Assembly (NCBI RefSeq): GCF_040807025.1
Contig: NC_090944.1
Span: forward strand, 115,872,738-115,936,737
DNA length: 64,000 nucleotides
Origin: Struthio camelus
Taxonomy: Eukaryota > Chordata > Aves > Struthioniformes > Struthionidae
Direction: 5' to 3'
A program made the translations under genes and the position numbers. Of the stretch, positions 38,600 to 50,500 are shown in pieces. How positions within the stretch are numbered: position 1 is the first letter of the stretch; every line of letters begins with the position of its first letter. The notes under the pieces were generated by a model, which made no database searches, had not been told where the DNA came from, and worked only from the letters and a program-made list of their open reading frames with translations.

Positions 38600-40290
38600 C
38601 GTCATCTTGCAGTTCACAGCACTCACTCTTATTCTTTCTGAGACTCACCAGTGCATTCATCCTTTTACTATAGCTATCTTGTACCCTCCTAACTCCATTA
38701 ATCTTCCATTTCCAAACACCCAACCACCTCTGCCACACATCTGTTCTCTTCTCTCATATTTGAAGGCATCTCTAAGCAATTCACTGTCCTGCTCTAACCT
38801 TTGCCCTGCTCCTCAAATACATTTTCTACCTTTCCAAATCAGCCAATTATCTACTTCTGAAAACCAATCTATTATTTCCTCCATCTCTCCCCCACCTAAT
38901 CCGTCGTATGCCCTTGTATCAGTTCCTAGCAGAAGCCATGTCTACGTAACAGCTTCTCTTCATTAGCTTATTCTCCACAAAACATTGTCTAATCCATCCT
39001 CTGACCTCCAATCCTATCAATACATATCTGTACCTAATTAATTCTGTTTTCATCAACTGGTTTTCTGCACTTTTCTCGCAATCAAATCCCTGCCTCTGTT
39101 CTTCATTTTCCTTTAGACCTTCTCTTTTAAGTCCCTATTTCAAATCCAGAGCTGCTTTTCCAGGTAGCCTCTTCCATCCTCTTCTGCTCTCCTGTCGTTC
39201 AGCAGCAAGCACCATGCTCAACCTTGAGCGTTCAGCTGATCTTACATTCCTTGCCCCAAACTTCCTTTCAGCAAAACATGATCCCATATTGTCTCGCAAC
39301 TCACTTTTAATTCCATCCCAGATGAGGATCTTCAGGCTCTGCAGCTGCCGCCTCTTCTCCCTGTTTGGTTTTCAGTTGCAGTCACTGCACAGTCTTCAAG
39401 TGAAAGTAGAGCAGCTGGAGTGCTCCCTCCCCTGTCAGGAGAAGCAGTCATCAACCAACTAGGAGAAACTCTGTTAAGAAGCTTGTGCTTGAGACTTTAC
39501 AGAAGAAATGACAGCCTCAATTTTCTGTGTAAACAGACATGAATTCACCAAAAGATAGCATTACTTCTGAAAATTGCTCCCTTACTTTCAGAGATAAATG
39601 ATAAAATTGCTTTCCAGTGCTTTTTTAAAAAAAAGTGAAGTTTTGACTTGGCATATTCATATTGAGAAATTGGACAGTTATTTTAGTATTTGTCCCAAAG
39701 TGTCCTGTAATTATGTAGTTTTCTGGAGTCAGATTAGCAGGGTACATTTTCAAGGAGACTGAGGACTGCACCATAGAGCATGAGCATAACTATTTTGTCC
39801 TTCAGAATGTTCAAATGCTGCTTTTTCTTCCTAAAAAATCACTATTTCACAGTTCTCAAAACACGTCACCTGTCTTTATCATCTCTCTTGCCAAATAACC
39901 CGCTCTTTATATCCTTCTTTAGCTTCTGAATTCACTACTTTACAGACCTTCCTACTACTTCTTGCAGATCACTGCACTAAATTCACTCTCATTTGTCACT
40001 CCCCATGGCAAGCTTCTTCCCTAGACATCATCATCTTATTTGCTCCTGTAAGGATCCTATCCACGTCTGTTCACATCAGCCCTTTGACCAGCGTCGGATC
40101 CCTCAAACGTTAATTCTCTTCCCTCAGAATCCTTATTTTCCCCCAGTCTCTTCTTCTGCCTTTCAGCAGATCCCACTCTTCTTCACAGCGCTCACTCTAT
40201 ACTCATTCTCCTATCATTCCCCTTGTTTCTTCCTATTCAGTTTCCCTTCTCTCTGGAAGTTTGCACACTGAACTTGGCCCAGTTAGTTTT
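38600..40290 (-). repeat. pyrimidine-rich tract, possibly old L2-type LINE remnant
   Basis: The plus strand is C+T-rich over about 1.7 kb. 'ttttaagtccctatttcaaatccagagctgcttttccaggtagcctcttcc' (about 39,127-39,178) resembles the antisense L2 3' end, 'cttcaaatccctcctcaaaacccatttcttccaggaagcct'. The rest is too diverged to assign. Assignment and limits are tentative. Confidence 0.3.
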
Positions 40291-41404
40291 CTCCTTTGCG
40301 ATCATTCCTCTTTCTTCTCAAGGGTTCTCTGTCTTTTCGTGCATGTCCTAAGGGAGAGACTTGGAGAAAGATCTCCAGGGCCATTAAGTTTTTATTGCTG
40401 TGCTTTGCTTGGCTGCTGAGGGCACTTGCCCAGTAAGGGCAAGGTAGGACCTTAATCAGTTGCAGAGCAGATTCATGCTGCCTCTCTTTCCTATATAGGA
40501 CATTTTCAGTGTCTCCCCATGCCAGAAGGAACAATTAAATCCTTCCCTGCTGTGCCAATAGGGTAATTGATGACCAGCAAGAGGAACCAGACATAGGGGA
40601 GGAGGTGCCGCTGTCTCCCCAACTGCTCCGCTGCCATGCGCAACCAAGAAGAAACCAAGTTGGGTGTAGGCCTGTTCTCCTCCCTTCCTCCTACCCCTTT
40701 CTGGTTCAGCTATACCAGCACGGTACAGGATTGCTTCCTCAGGTAACTGTTACCTCTTTCAATCATTTCCAGCAAACAGGACTTGGTTACTCTCCAAACT
40801 CTGAAAGGACACGGCTGCCTCAGGAGCACAGTTCAGCTGACTCAGATTCTCTCTCCGCTTTCGAGCAAGAACTTTATGTACAGCACTGTTTCTCTCCAAA
40901 GTTCCCCTGTTATATTATGTGCTATCTTTCCAATACATACACTGCCTGTGGAAGCCACATGCCTTTCTTAGAGCTCATGATTCCTGTGCTCTTGGCACTG
41001 CTTTTCTCCCAGAATCATTTAAAAAGTGCATTCTATTTACAGAGACAGAGATCTCCCTAGAGCCATTGAGTTAACCACATTACACTTCCACCTGTAAGTG
41101 AAACACATTAACATTATTCATCATCTTAACTTTGAGCTGTTTATTATTCCCAGTTATCTTACACAGGTATTATATCTTCTGTAACTGTATACACATTTTT
41201 GCATAAAGTCATTTTGTGCGCTTATCCTATACTGTAAATTCTGAGGAACATTAGCATCTACTGTAGGATTATACACTTTTGTAGAATTGTAGGATAAGTG
41301 TAGGCCAGTTTAAATAAAATAAATGGACATCATTCTCATAATAAAATTCGGATGCTAGATTAGAGAAGGCTATCTGAAGAGGAAACAAAACCATCAGAAA
41401 AGCC

Positions 41405-41525
41405 AAATTCTAATCAGAGCTCAGAAATGAGTAACTAGGCATGTCTACGGCTCAGTTTCCTTCTCTGCAAACTGAGAAGATTGATACTCACTTTGGCAAA
41501 GCACTGAGATGTGCAGGCAAAAAAA
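41405..41525 (+). repeat. MIR/L2-like remnant
   Basis: 'ggctcagtttccttctctgcaaactgagaagattgatactcac' followed by 'aaagcactgagatgtgcag' matches the 'ctcagtttccccatctgtaaaatggggataataatactcacc' and 'aaagcgctttgagatc' blocks of MIR/L2 tails, in sense orientation. Confidence 0.6.
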
Positions 41526-44500
41526 CAAAATACCAAAGAATTAGTAAACGTAGTAAAATTTCTGAGTTTAACCTGTCACACATCAAGTCGTAACCTTTTT
41601 CTGAACTTCATGAGAGCGGTTAACTTAGTAGTAAATCTAGGTTCAGCTGCTAACAACAAAAAAAAATGCTACTGTTAAAAGCCAAAAAAATGGAAATTTC
41701 ATCTGATGGCTGTATGCTCTAACAGACTGATCCCATAAATGCCTAAGGGCTGTCAATAATTTATATTGCATAGCAAAGGAAAATTGATAGCAGGGGCCTG
41801 CAGCTTAATAAATCTTTCCCATGTGATCAGCTAAAATAGAAATAGAATCTGTAACATGAAAATATAATCCAAGAGTCACAGCAAGGAAGCATGGATTTGC
41901 ACCTGCACTAATAAAAACGTTCTAAAGGAGAAAGACGAGGAACTCTTTCAACACATTGGGCTAGGACACGTGGAGATGGAGGAGCCTCCTCAAAAAAAAA
42001 AAAAGTGCAATACTGATTGTGGAGGAAACAGGCCATTTGTTTTCCTCCGTGACATTCCTAACAGTGTAGCTCTTTGAGGAAGTGTTGATTTAACCTCATT
42101 CTAATTTCATAATAAATGCAAACCTTGAAAGCGTGATAAACAAGTCCATTGGGAGATAAGGATATAGCACAGGAAGCGTTAGTACAATCAAAAGGAAAGG
42201 GTGCAGCTAGATAATGCAGCAGAACCAATCTAGCAGTTGACTGCTGCCCAAATGGGTAGTCCCACTCTGCCCAGAAGATTTAGCAGGTTGAATCTGCTCA
42301 CCAAGGAGTCAAATGTGTGCCAACATTGAATACAAGGGTATTAGCAAGAACAGGATCACCTCTTTCAAATGCAGCAAGCTCTTAGATAGTCTTAGCCACA
42401 AGGAAATGCGTCCCGAGTTCTGTATTTGATTGTGAAAGTCTCCTTCCAAGGCCTGGATTAGGGACAATTTTTTGAGCCAGTTCAGTTATAGAGGCAGAGA
42501 CATGACTCAGGACATCATGCTTCCTAGTTACTTTCACCTTTCCTTTTGAGGGGAAGAGGCTCCAGAGAAATGTAAGTTTTTACAGGGAAAAATTAACGAC
42601 AGTTTCAAGTTGCATGCATATGGCCCTACATTTAAAAGAAGGCAAAAATATATTGACTTCAGTAGTCCACTCTAGAAATAAATCTGTTACTTTGAATAAA
42701 AAATGACTAGTGAAACTCATCCCTAGTTTAAGTTAGAGATAGTGGATTCTCTGATGAATAGAATGTGATTTGTATGGAGCTGTAGCTTCATAGGAAATTT
42801 TCATTCCAATACCATGATCCAGAAGATATGGTTGAGCTCAGAGCAGTGGTACAGCAAAAGTGCAATCTACAAACTGCTGAAGCTGACTTGAGTCTTTCAG
42901 GTATTTAGAGGTAGCCCACAGTATAGAGTCAGTAGCTCCGGTGTGACTCATACCAAGACAGTTCAGATTGCCCAGGTTAACAGTTGCTTCTCTGTTTTGT
43001 TTTCTCATTTCACTTGTTGAACTGAGATGTTCAGTGTCACAAAGTAAAATTACGTGTGCAGGCTGGGAGATGTGTTCTTTCTCTTTTGACAGGTAAGTGT
43101 GATTTAGCCTCTGATAGCATAAATGACCAGACAACCAAGATGGCAGGCAGCTGCTGACAGAAGTTCCAATTTTTTTTCCTAGTCAAAAAGTATGACTCTT
43201 TCCCTTTACCATGTGCTGACTTACAGGAAACATCACTCCTCTTAGGATACTTTAAATGAGATTTCAGGAATTATTCTCATCTCCCTTGCTTCTAAGATGC
43301 TTTCATGGTATTTTTTTACCCTATGTAAAATTATAGGCAGTTTGTAGGACAATTAAAGCAATAAAAAAGTCTTCCAAGGCTTTACACTTCCAGGAATAAA
43401 TTTTAATCACAGATAAGTCCAGAAGTTGACAAGAAGAGAAAGAAAACAAATCTGCAATTCAAAATTTACTCCAGCTCTATACTGTCAAAGTGGAATCAGC
43501 TACCATAAAGCTGATTTATAACCTTTCCTCTGCATCTGTGTAAGAAAAGGGCGAATAAAACTGAACTGGGGTGAAGTGTTTGTTGCCTATAGAGCAGACA
43601 GAACCTTTGCATTTAGCCGTATACATCAATCTTCCAGTATCAGGCTTGGTCCCTTTTCCTCTGAAGGAAAAACATTTACTATGGCCAGTGCGCCTTTCTG
43701 TTCGAGTTACATGAAATCTAGTAGGCAAATACAGTAACCAGAGAACTAACAAGATGCAGCATCTTGTCTTCTCCCAGCTCCCATTCCCCAACTCCTGGTC
43801 TTCTTATTTTGAGCATTTATATAAAGGCTCATTAATCTTCAGTGTTCCCAAATGATATGGCAGTCTTATAATCAAGAACTGAGAGTCTTCTTGCTGCCAT
43901 GCAAAGATCCTAAGAGCATCCACTGGTACATCAGCCAAGCCTGAGCTAAACCACCAACACACAACACATACAAAGAGAGCAGAAATAGCATGAGGAGCAG
44001 GGACTCAAGGATGTTTGTTTCACATGATGCTATGAAGCCAAATACTCCTGCCTATAAAAAAGTACATGCAAAACACTACTAGTTTGATGAGGAGGACAGA
44101 TTTTTACTCATTTAAAACAAATGCTAAGCAGCACTGAAATCAGCTGGAACCTCTTGGATATATTAGCACATAGCAAGGGCTGGGCAGCAGTGATAGCAAA
44201 CTCCAAAGACATTGAACATCTTCCTTTTCAAATTGCCAGACTGCAGTAGCTTTTTATTACAAAAATGCCTCCCCTGCCCCCAAAGTACGCATGTCAGGGG
44301 CTTGACTGCTGCAGATGTTTATGGAAATAAAACATTCTTGGGTAGGTTGCCAACATGCTTTAGCCTCAGTGTGGAGGACCAATTTCTATAAACATAGCTC
44401 AGTCCATATTTTCTCAGCTTTTGACCGCTCTGTTCAGAAAAACAACAAGGGGAGCAAGTAATAAGTTCCATGAGCAACAGATCTGTTCAGTGGAAATAAC

Positions 44501-47500
44501 TTTATCTGGATACTTATATTGCCTCCCTTACTGAAATATTTTGACTGAGTCAAATTTACCTTTGCACAAACATCACATGATGGTAACTTGATTCCCAAAT
44601 TAACCTGGGTGAGTCTGAACCAGCAGACAAAAAAATGAAAAATTTGCAGCATCTAATCTCAAACACCTTCCAAAAAATATACATAGCACCAAAGTAATAC
44701 TCTTAAGCGTTTCTTTTCCACTTAAGCCTTGCTGTAGATATTAAGCAACTTCATAATATTTACCAGTATGCTAATTCATGAGAGGAGAATGCTAAGAATT
44801 ATGGACTAAGCTTCAACTAAGTGACTGGAAGTACAGTAGGGTTGAAAGAGTTTTAAATACATGATGAATGTGTTTACAAGTCTCTCATACTCAGTGCAGA
44901 CAGAAAAGCTTTTTCTAAGGGGTGATTTAGTCCACCTAAATTAAGTTTCTTCTGAGAACAGATCAGAGGAGCCATCTAGCTGATGCTTGTAGTCCTGACT
45001 TTCTTTCTGAGATTTGTATCTTGATTTCCTCATATGAATACTAATATAGCAGACATATCTTACTTTGACATAAGTAATATTCTAAAACTTAAGATTTCTG
45101 TGCCCTCTGAATCAAATACCTATATCATATTGCAAAATTCTTTCGTGCATTTTATATTTAAATGTTTACTACTGTAATTAATATTAAACAATTGTCAGCC
45201 AACTATACCAGATCAAAGTAGCAAGTAGGTCATTTATGCTGACTTTGGACGACGGTTAAGTGATACTCTACGAAACATGATATTTTTGTTCTATGGATTA
45301 GTAATTTACAGCCAATAAATTAAGATTAAATTCCAAACTGAATATTCATGATTTAAAGCATAACTTATTTTGATTAGTTACAGGCCAGATATTCAACTAA
45401 CATAAAGACAACATAATAATATTATTTTCACCACATTATGCAAGCCATATCCATTGGCTTTAAGACTCCTACTGATTCGAATCACAGCTGAAGAGCTAGC
45501 CCACAATTTAGAATTCACTGAAAAACATTTCAGCCTTCAAACTTAATATTTGCTTGTGTTCATGCTATAAAACTCAATGACTATTATAGTCATGGAAAAT
45601 TAACGCTGAAGGGGCAGAGACTAATTTAGAATGAATTTGTTTTAAACATGGATGAAGACAATTCATTTGCCTGATTGCCCAGAGAAATGAAGTTTTGGAT
45701 GATGAAATTGAGGCCAGCTGTTGAGAGAACAGGAAACTCTGAAAACCCTGGATGAATACTAGGGTGGAGAGAGGCAAGAGTCAGTAACGATGAGGAAAAA
45801 AAATGTTCCACTTTTATATGGAAAAAGTGAAGAAAGTGAAGAAAGCAAAGAATCTGGAGGCAAACTGGAACACTAATTCATATGAAGAACTGAATATTAA
45901 ATTATTAGAAATGTTCAGCATAAAAATGACTGAATAAATTATTAAAAGAAATTTCTAGTTATTCTTCTGCTTTATAACTACTTGGAAATCTTTGGAATAG
46001 ACTATCATGAAATATTCTCTGGGTGAAATTCAGGTTTTTTTGTATCATTTTTAATTTACTGCTGCAGCCTAGTCTGTTCCACCTCTGTATGGTCACCAGG
46101 CTGTCACAAGCAGACTCTGCCTCAACATCCACACAAACTTTTAGGAAAACGTAGTTTGAAAGTGGCCTGGTTATCACTTCTCTTTTAGACCTAAGACTTT
46201 ACCACACGTTCATAGGCTTAAATCTCTGACATGAATCCTTGAGAAATCAGAGTTGACTGGCCAACTGTCTTCAACCACAGGAACTGCCTGAGGAACTCAG
46301 AGCTTTGTTTGCAGTCTTCATCACATCTGCACCTTGCAGACACAACCCATCAAATTTGCTGTAGTCATTATGGGCTTTTAGTTGAACCTTTCTGAGGTCA
46401 AGGTCACAGGCAATTAACAAAGGGGGAAAAAACCATTAGCAAGAGAACAGCAGCTCAAGCCACAAGAACTTTGCTTTTGGAAACACTCTCAAATACCACA
46501 GATCATTTAAAACAAAAGCAGATGAAAGATGTACTCTTCCTTAGTCTGGTCTCTTCCAAGTTGGCATAGACAATACATACCTTAAGCTCCATTTTTCCCC
46601 CAAGCAGAGAGCTTGCAGGAGGGAGTCTGTACCTGTGAGCTAGGTATTCAAGTCAATTACATTTTGGTAAGTATATTTTGAGAGAATACTCTTTCAAAAC
46701 CCCGAATGCACCCCAGAATCATAATATCAACAATTTGGTTTAAGCACTTGATAATTTGGTTTGCAAGCCAACCTACAACAGCACAGCCTGTCTAGTGTAT
46801 GAAACAGTCTCTGAAATCCTTAACTACTCAGTACATCTTCAGGAGTAAAACAACAAAATAAAACTATCTGGAGGTTTATGCAGATACCAGATGGGAGACT
46901 TAGAGGAAATGTCGGCAGTTAGCAGCTAACATGAGGAAATCTAAAGGCCAATATGTGCAGACATTATGGCAGATAAGTTAGTGGAAAGTAATCCTCACAA
47001 TGAGATAATATAGCTTTTTCATATAATTATGATATTTGAAAAAATGTAGTAACTTCATTTAAATATCAAAATCTAGTCAGCATAAGCTATAATATTAATA
47101 GGCTGAGTACAGAGAATAAATAGTTTTATCCTATTTAATCATAAATGTGGTTTAATGACCTTTATCTGATTATATGAGCTGCCCAAGCAACAATATTAAA
47201 TGAATAAATAGAATATTAAAAGATTGTTAGCAGATAAGCTGCTTGGAAATATCTAAATTAAATGTAGTTGGGGGGAGGGCTCTGTCATATTTAATAGTAT
47301 ATACACATTTCAAAATTAAGATAACTGCACAGGTGCTGCAACTGATCCTGTTGCTACTGAAATTCCGTGGAAAACCTCTCATTCAGCTTCTTAGTGGGAA
47401 CTAAAGGATATTTCAGGACAGATGCTAGTTTGGCCCTTAGTCATGTTGAGTTAACTTTCTCCAACACATGTAGAAAGATGCTAAAACCTGAAAAAGGTTT

Positions 47501-50500
47501 ATAACTAGTAGTATTTTCTTTATTTTCTGTTAGGCACATTACATTATATAGTTATCATTGTATAGTTCTCTAATGTGCTTGACCTCAAGCATTCAAAAAA
47601 TCAGAGCTGCATTCTTAAGTTTGGACTAAGCCTGTTTCTTTTCCCAAGTGGACAATGCACTACTTCATACAAGCTCTTCCACCTTGTCAGCGTATATAGT
47701 CCCACATACATTTTCTCAGGAAAACCAGCTTGAAAAATATCGCACTGCCTCCCTCCTACCATGGTTTTCTCCTCTTTTTACAGTTTTTCCGCACCCTTCA
47801 TTTGCTTAGCTGTTTGTGCAGCCACATCTTGAACTTAAATGGCAAACTGATCCAGTTGGAGCAAGAATTTTTAGCCAAGGTGTTTTTGAGCCAGATCAGT
47901 TCCCCAGTCTTGTTCACAGCACCATCACTGAAACAGTTCTGCTGACATACCTGAGCAGGCAAATAATTTAAATTCATACTTCTGCCAGACACAGACCTTC
48001 ACCTTTACTCAAGGTGCCTGATGACACTCTAAACAGGCTTGATTAGTAAAACAAAAATAATGTGATATAAAGAAGTTCTCAAATGCGAATGTTATCCCAG
48101 AATGACACTGGCTGTATGATCAGGACAGATAATGTTTTATCCTGGCTTATGGATATATTTGCATCTAGAGATCAAAATGAGAATTTTATCCCATTGGCAA
48201 GTATAGAATCCATTTTTTAATGGGAAAAGAGTTACACCGTGGGGTCTATCTTTGTGAAAGATTTATATATACATATCTCAGATACAGCAGAAAAATAAAA
48301 TATTGGAGGCAAATAAACGTGACTGACATTTTATCCTTGCAAGTTTTCTAAGTCTAGAATACTCTACAGGTGAATCCTCTACCTAGAGATTTCCCCCAGT
48401 CCTCTGAAAATAAGTTTCCATTCTTTCAGAGTTAACCTGCTCAAGCCAAACAAGGAAAGCAACAGTTCTCCTCACCAGCTGGCAGTTTTCTAAAAGGAGA
48501 ACTCCACTAAGCGCTACTGAGGCCATCTCCAATGTAACATTCATTCTCCCTTCCCCTGCGCTGCCCCCTCGAAGGAGCTTGATTGAGGTTTATCATTTTC
48601 TAGATACAATTGCTTGTGGTCTTAAATTAGATATCTAAGTCTCTAGAACAGAGCATGCGACAGACTCATATTTCACTAAAGAAGTTTTACTTTAACAATA
48701 AGTTTCTACTAGTGAAAAATTAAACAATCCGTATACATGTCTCAAAACAATTTATATATGCAATATGAACCAGAAAACATTACATATTTCATTATACATT
48801 TGATCTCAAAATATATATCATATTAAAATTTAAATATATTCACATTTGTATACAGTAATGAAAAAATTAATTCCAGTATTCACAGAACAGTGAAACTCAG
48901 ATTTCTATAGAATCGTATTCCCTTCTCCTCCTTTTTCATCAATATCCCTGGTTTCTCCTTCCATATCTTTTAAAACATCCTGACCATACCTTCAGCTCCC
49001 TTCCTTGACCTTAACGGGACGCTTATCTGAAACTTCTTGCACACCAGTTGCCAGTCAGCAAGCAAACATAATAAATAACATTGAGCTTCAAACTTTCTCT
49101 CAGGAAGGACGTTAATTTGGGTTTCTCCATCTAGCTGTGATGTTTCAAGAAGCTTGTCAGAACTGAATACCTTCAAGATTTTTACCCTCTCCTGCTCCCC
49201 GTGCCAGTTCAGGGGGAAATAAGCTAATGGGTTATGAAGTTACTGGAGAGAGTAGCTGGAAATTACTACTGTCTAAGCCTTACAGTTTTTTAAGAAAGCA
49301 AAGCTTCCTCCTCGCATACACTGCGAGAACAGATGTTTAATGTTTTCTAGCCTTCTTTGTGGCCTACTAAATGTATTTGTTTGGGAAAATATAAATGACA
49401 AATTGACTTTTAGATTAATAGCTACCATATTGGTAATGTACAAATCACTTTTAACAGCTACTATTAACTTGGTAAAGAGAAGCTTGCTAACTGCTCTTTA
49501 ATTAAGTACGCTTAATGACCTTAAGGGGATTAGTAGTCTTGTCTGATAATCAATAAGCATGGCAAGATTGCTGCCCCATAGACAGGGGCTAGAGAACAAA
49601 ATTAATCTGCACGGATTAGTTCTACCTGGTTTGATTTGTTTGCTGAAGACTATTTCAAAATTACTTCAGCCTAATATATTTATGAAAATCAAAATAAAGG
49701 ATGTTTTACGAAAGATTTCTCCTCATTTATCCTGTGTTAAAACGGCATGCATGCTTGCTAAGGCAATCCTACCTTCTGAGCAGCAGTTAGTGCAAACCAG
49801 TTTAGAAGAGATTAAAAAGAACGGATACTCATGTTGCAGTCCCCTGACAAAGCAGAAGGCTAAATGAAAGGACACTGAAGACGGTACCTAAAAGACCTGA
49901 AGTGAAATATCGTCCCCATAAAAATCTATAAAATAAATCCTGGTGCGATCAAGACTTCATTCTTCAAGTCTGAAGTAACTGACCCACTGTGCGAGACCTG
50001 ACTGCCTTGCACCTGCTTGCATTTGGGGTTTCCCTTCCATGTTTTGCTTGAATCACAGCCATCCCAGCAGCTAGAGATAGCCATGGGAGCACCTAACCTA
50101 CATCCCTTATTCTCACCATGACTCCTATTCAAAACCAGCAGATAGCAAGCTTTTCAGATCAAATGCTGCTTCTTTCCCATGGTAGCTGGGAGATCTTCCA
50201 GCCATCCGTAAGTGCACGTATGTTCCACAGTCCAGCCTTCCTTAGCTCCTTGGGGGAGCACACAATCTTCTCCTCTCTGTCCCCCTTCGCTGCCTTATCA
50301 TCCCTATTCTGCTCCCAACAAAATAATCCCAATTCAAACTGTTGTAAAGCCACTTCTCTGCAGCCTAACCTACTTAAATTCTTCAGTGCATCCCCTAGCT
50401 ACTCACTTTTGCCAAGCCAGAATTCCCCTAAGCCACAAACACCTGGAAATGCTGCTAGCACTAGGATCACCTCCCTCAGTACTCCAGCTCTTATGCCTAA

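Noticed and set aside
38366..38626. 86-residue minus-strand frame ending SFHCTYRVEVDSVAQYSFK
   Set aside because: It looks somewhat protein-like, but no family is recognised, the flanking sequence is pyrimidine-rich repeat-like DNA, and there is no splice or promoter context. A BLASTP hit would be needed to revive it.
40605..41060. 151-residue plus-strand frame
   Set aside because: No domain, no consistent start context, ordinary intergenic composition.
49559..49867. 102-residue plus-strand frame
   Set aside because: It lies in a conserved-looking noncoding block. The protein has no recognisable domain, and the openness is probably chance.
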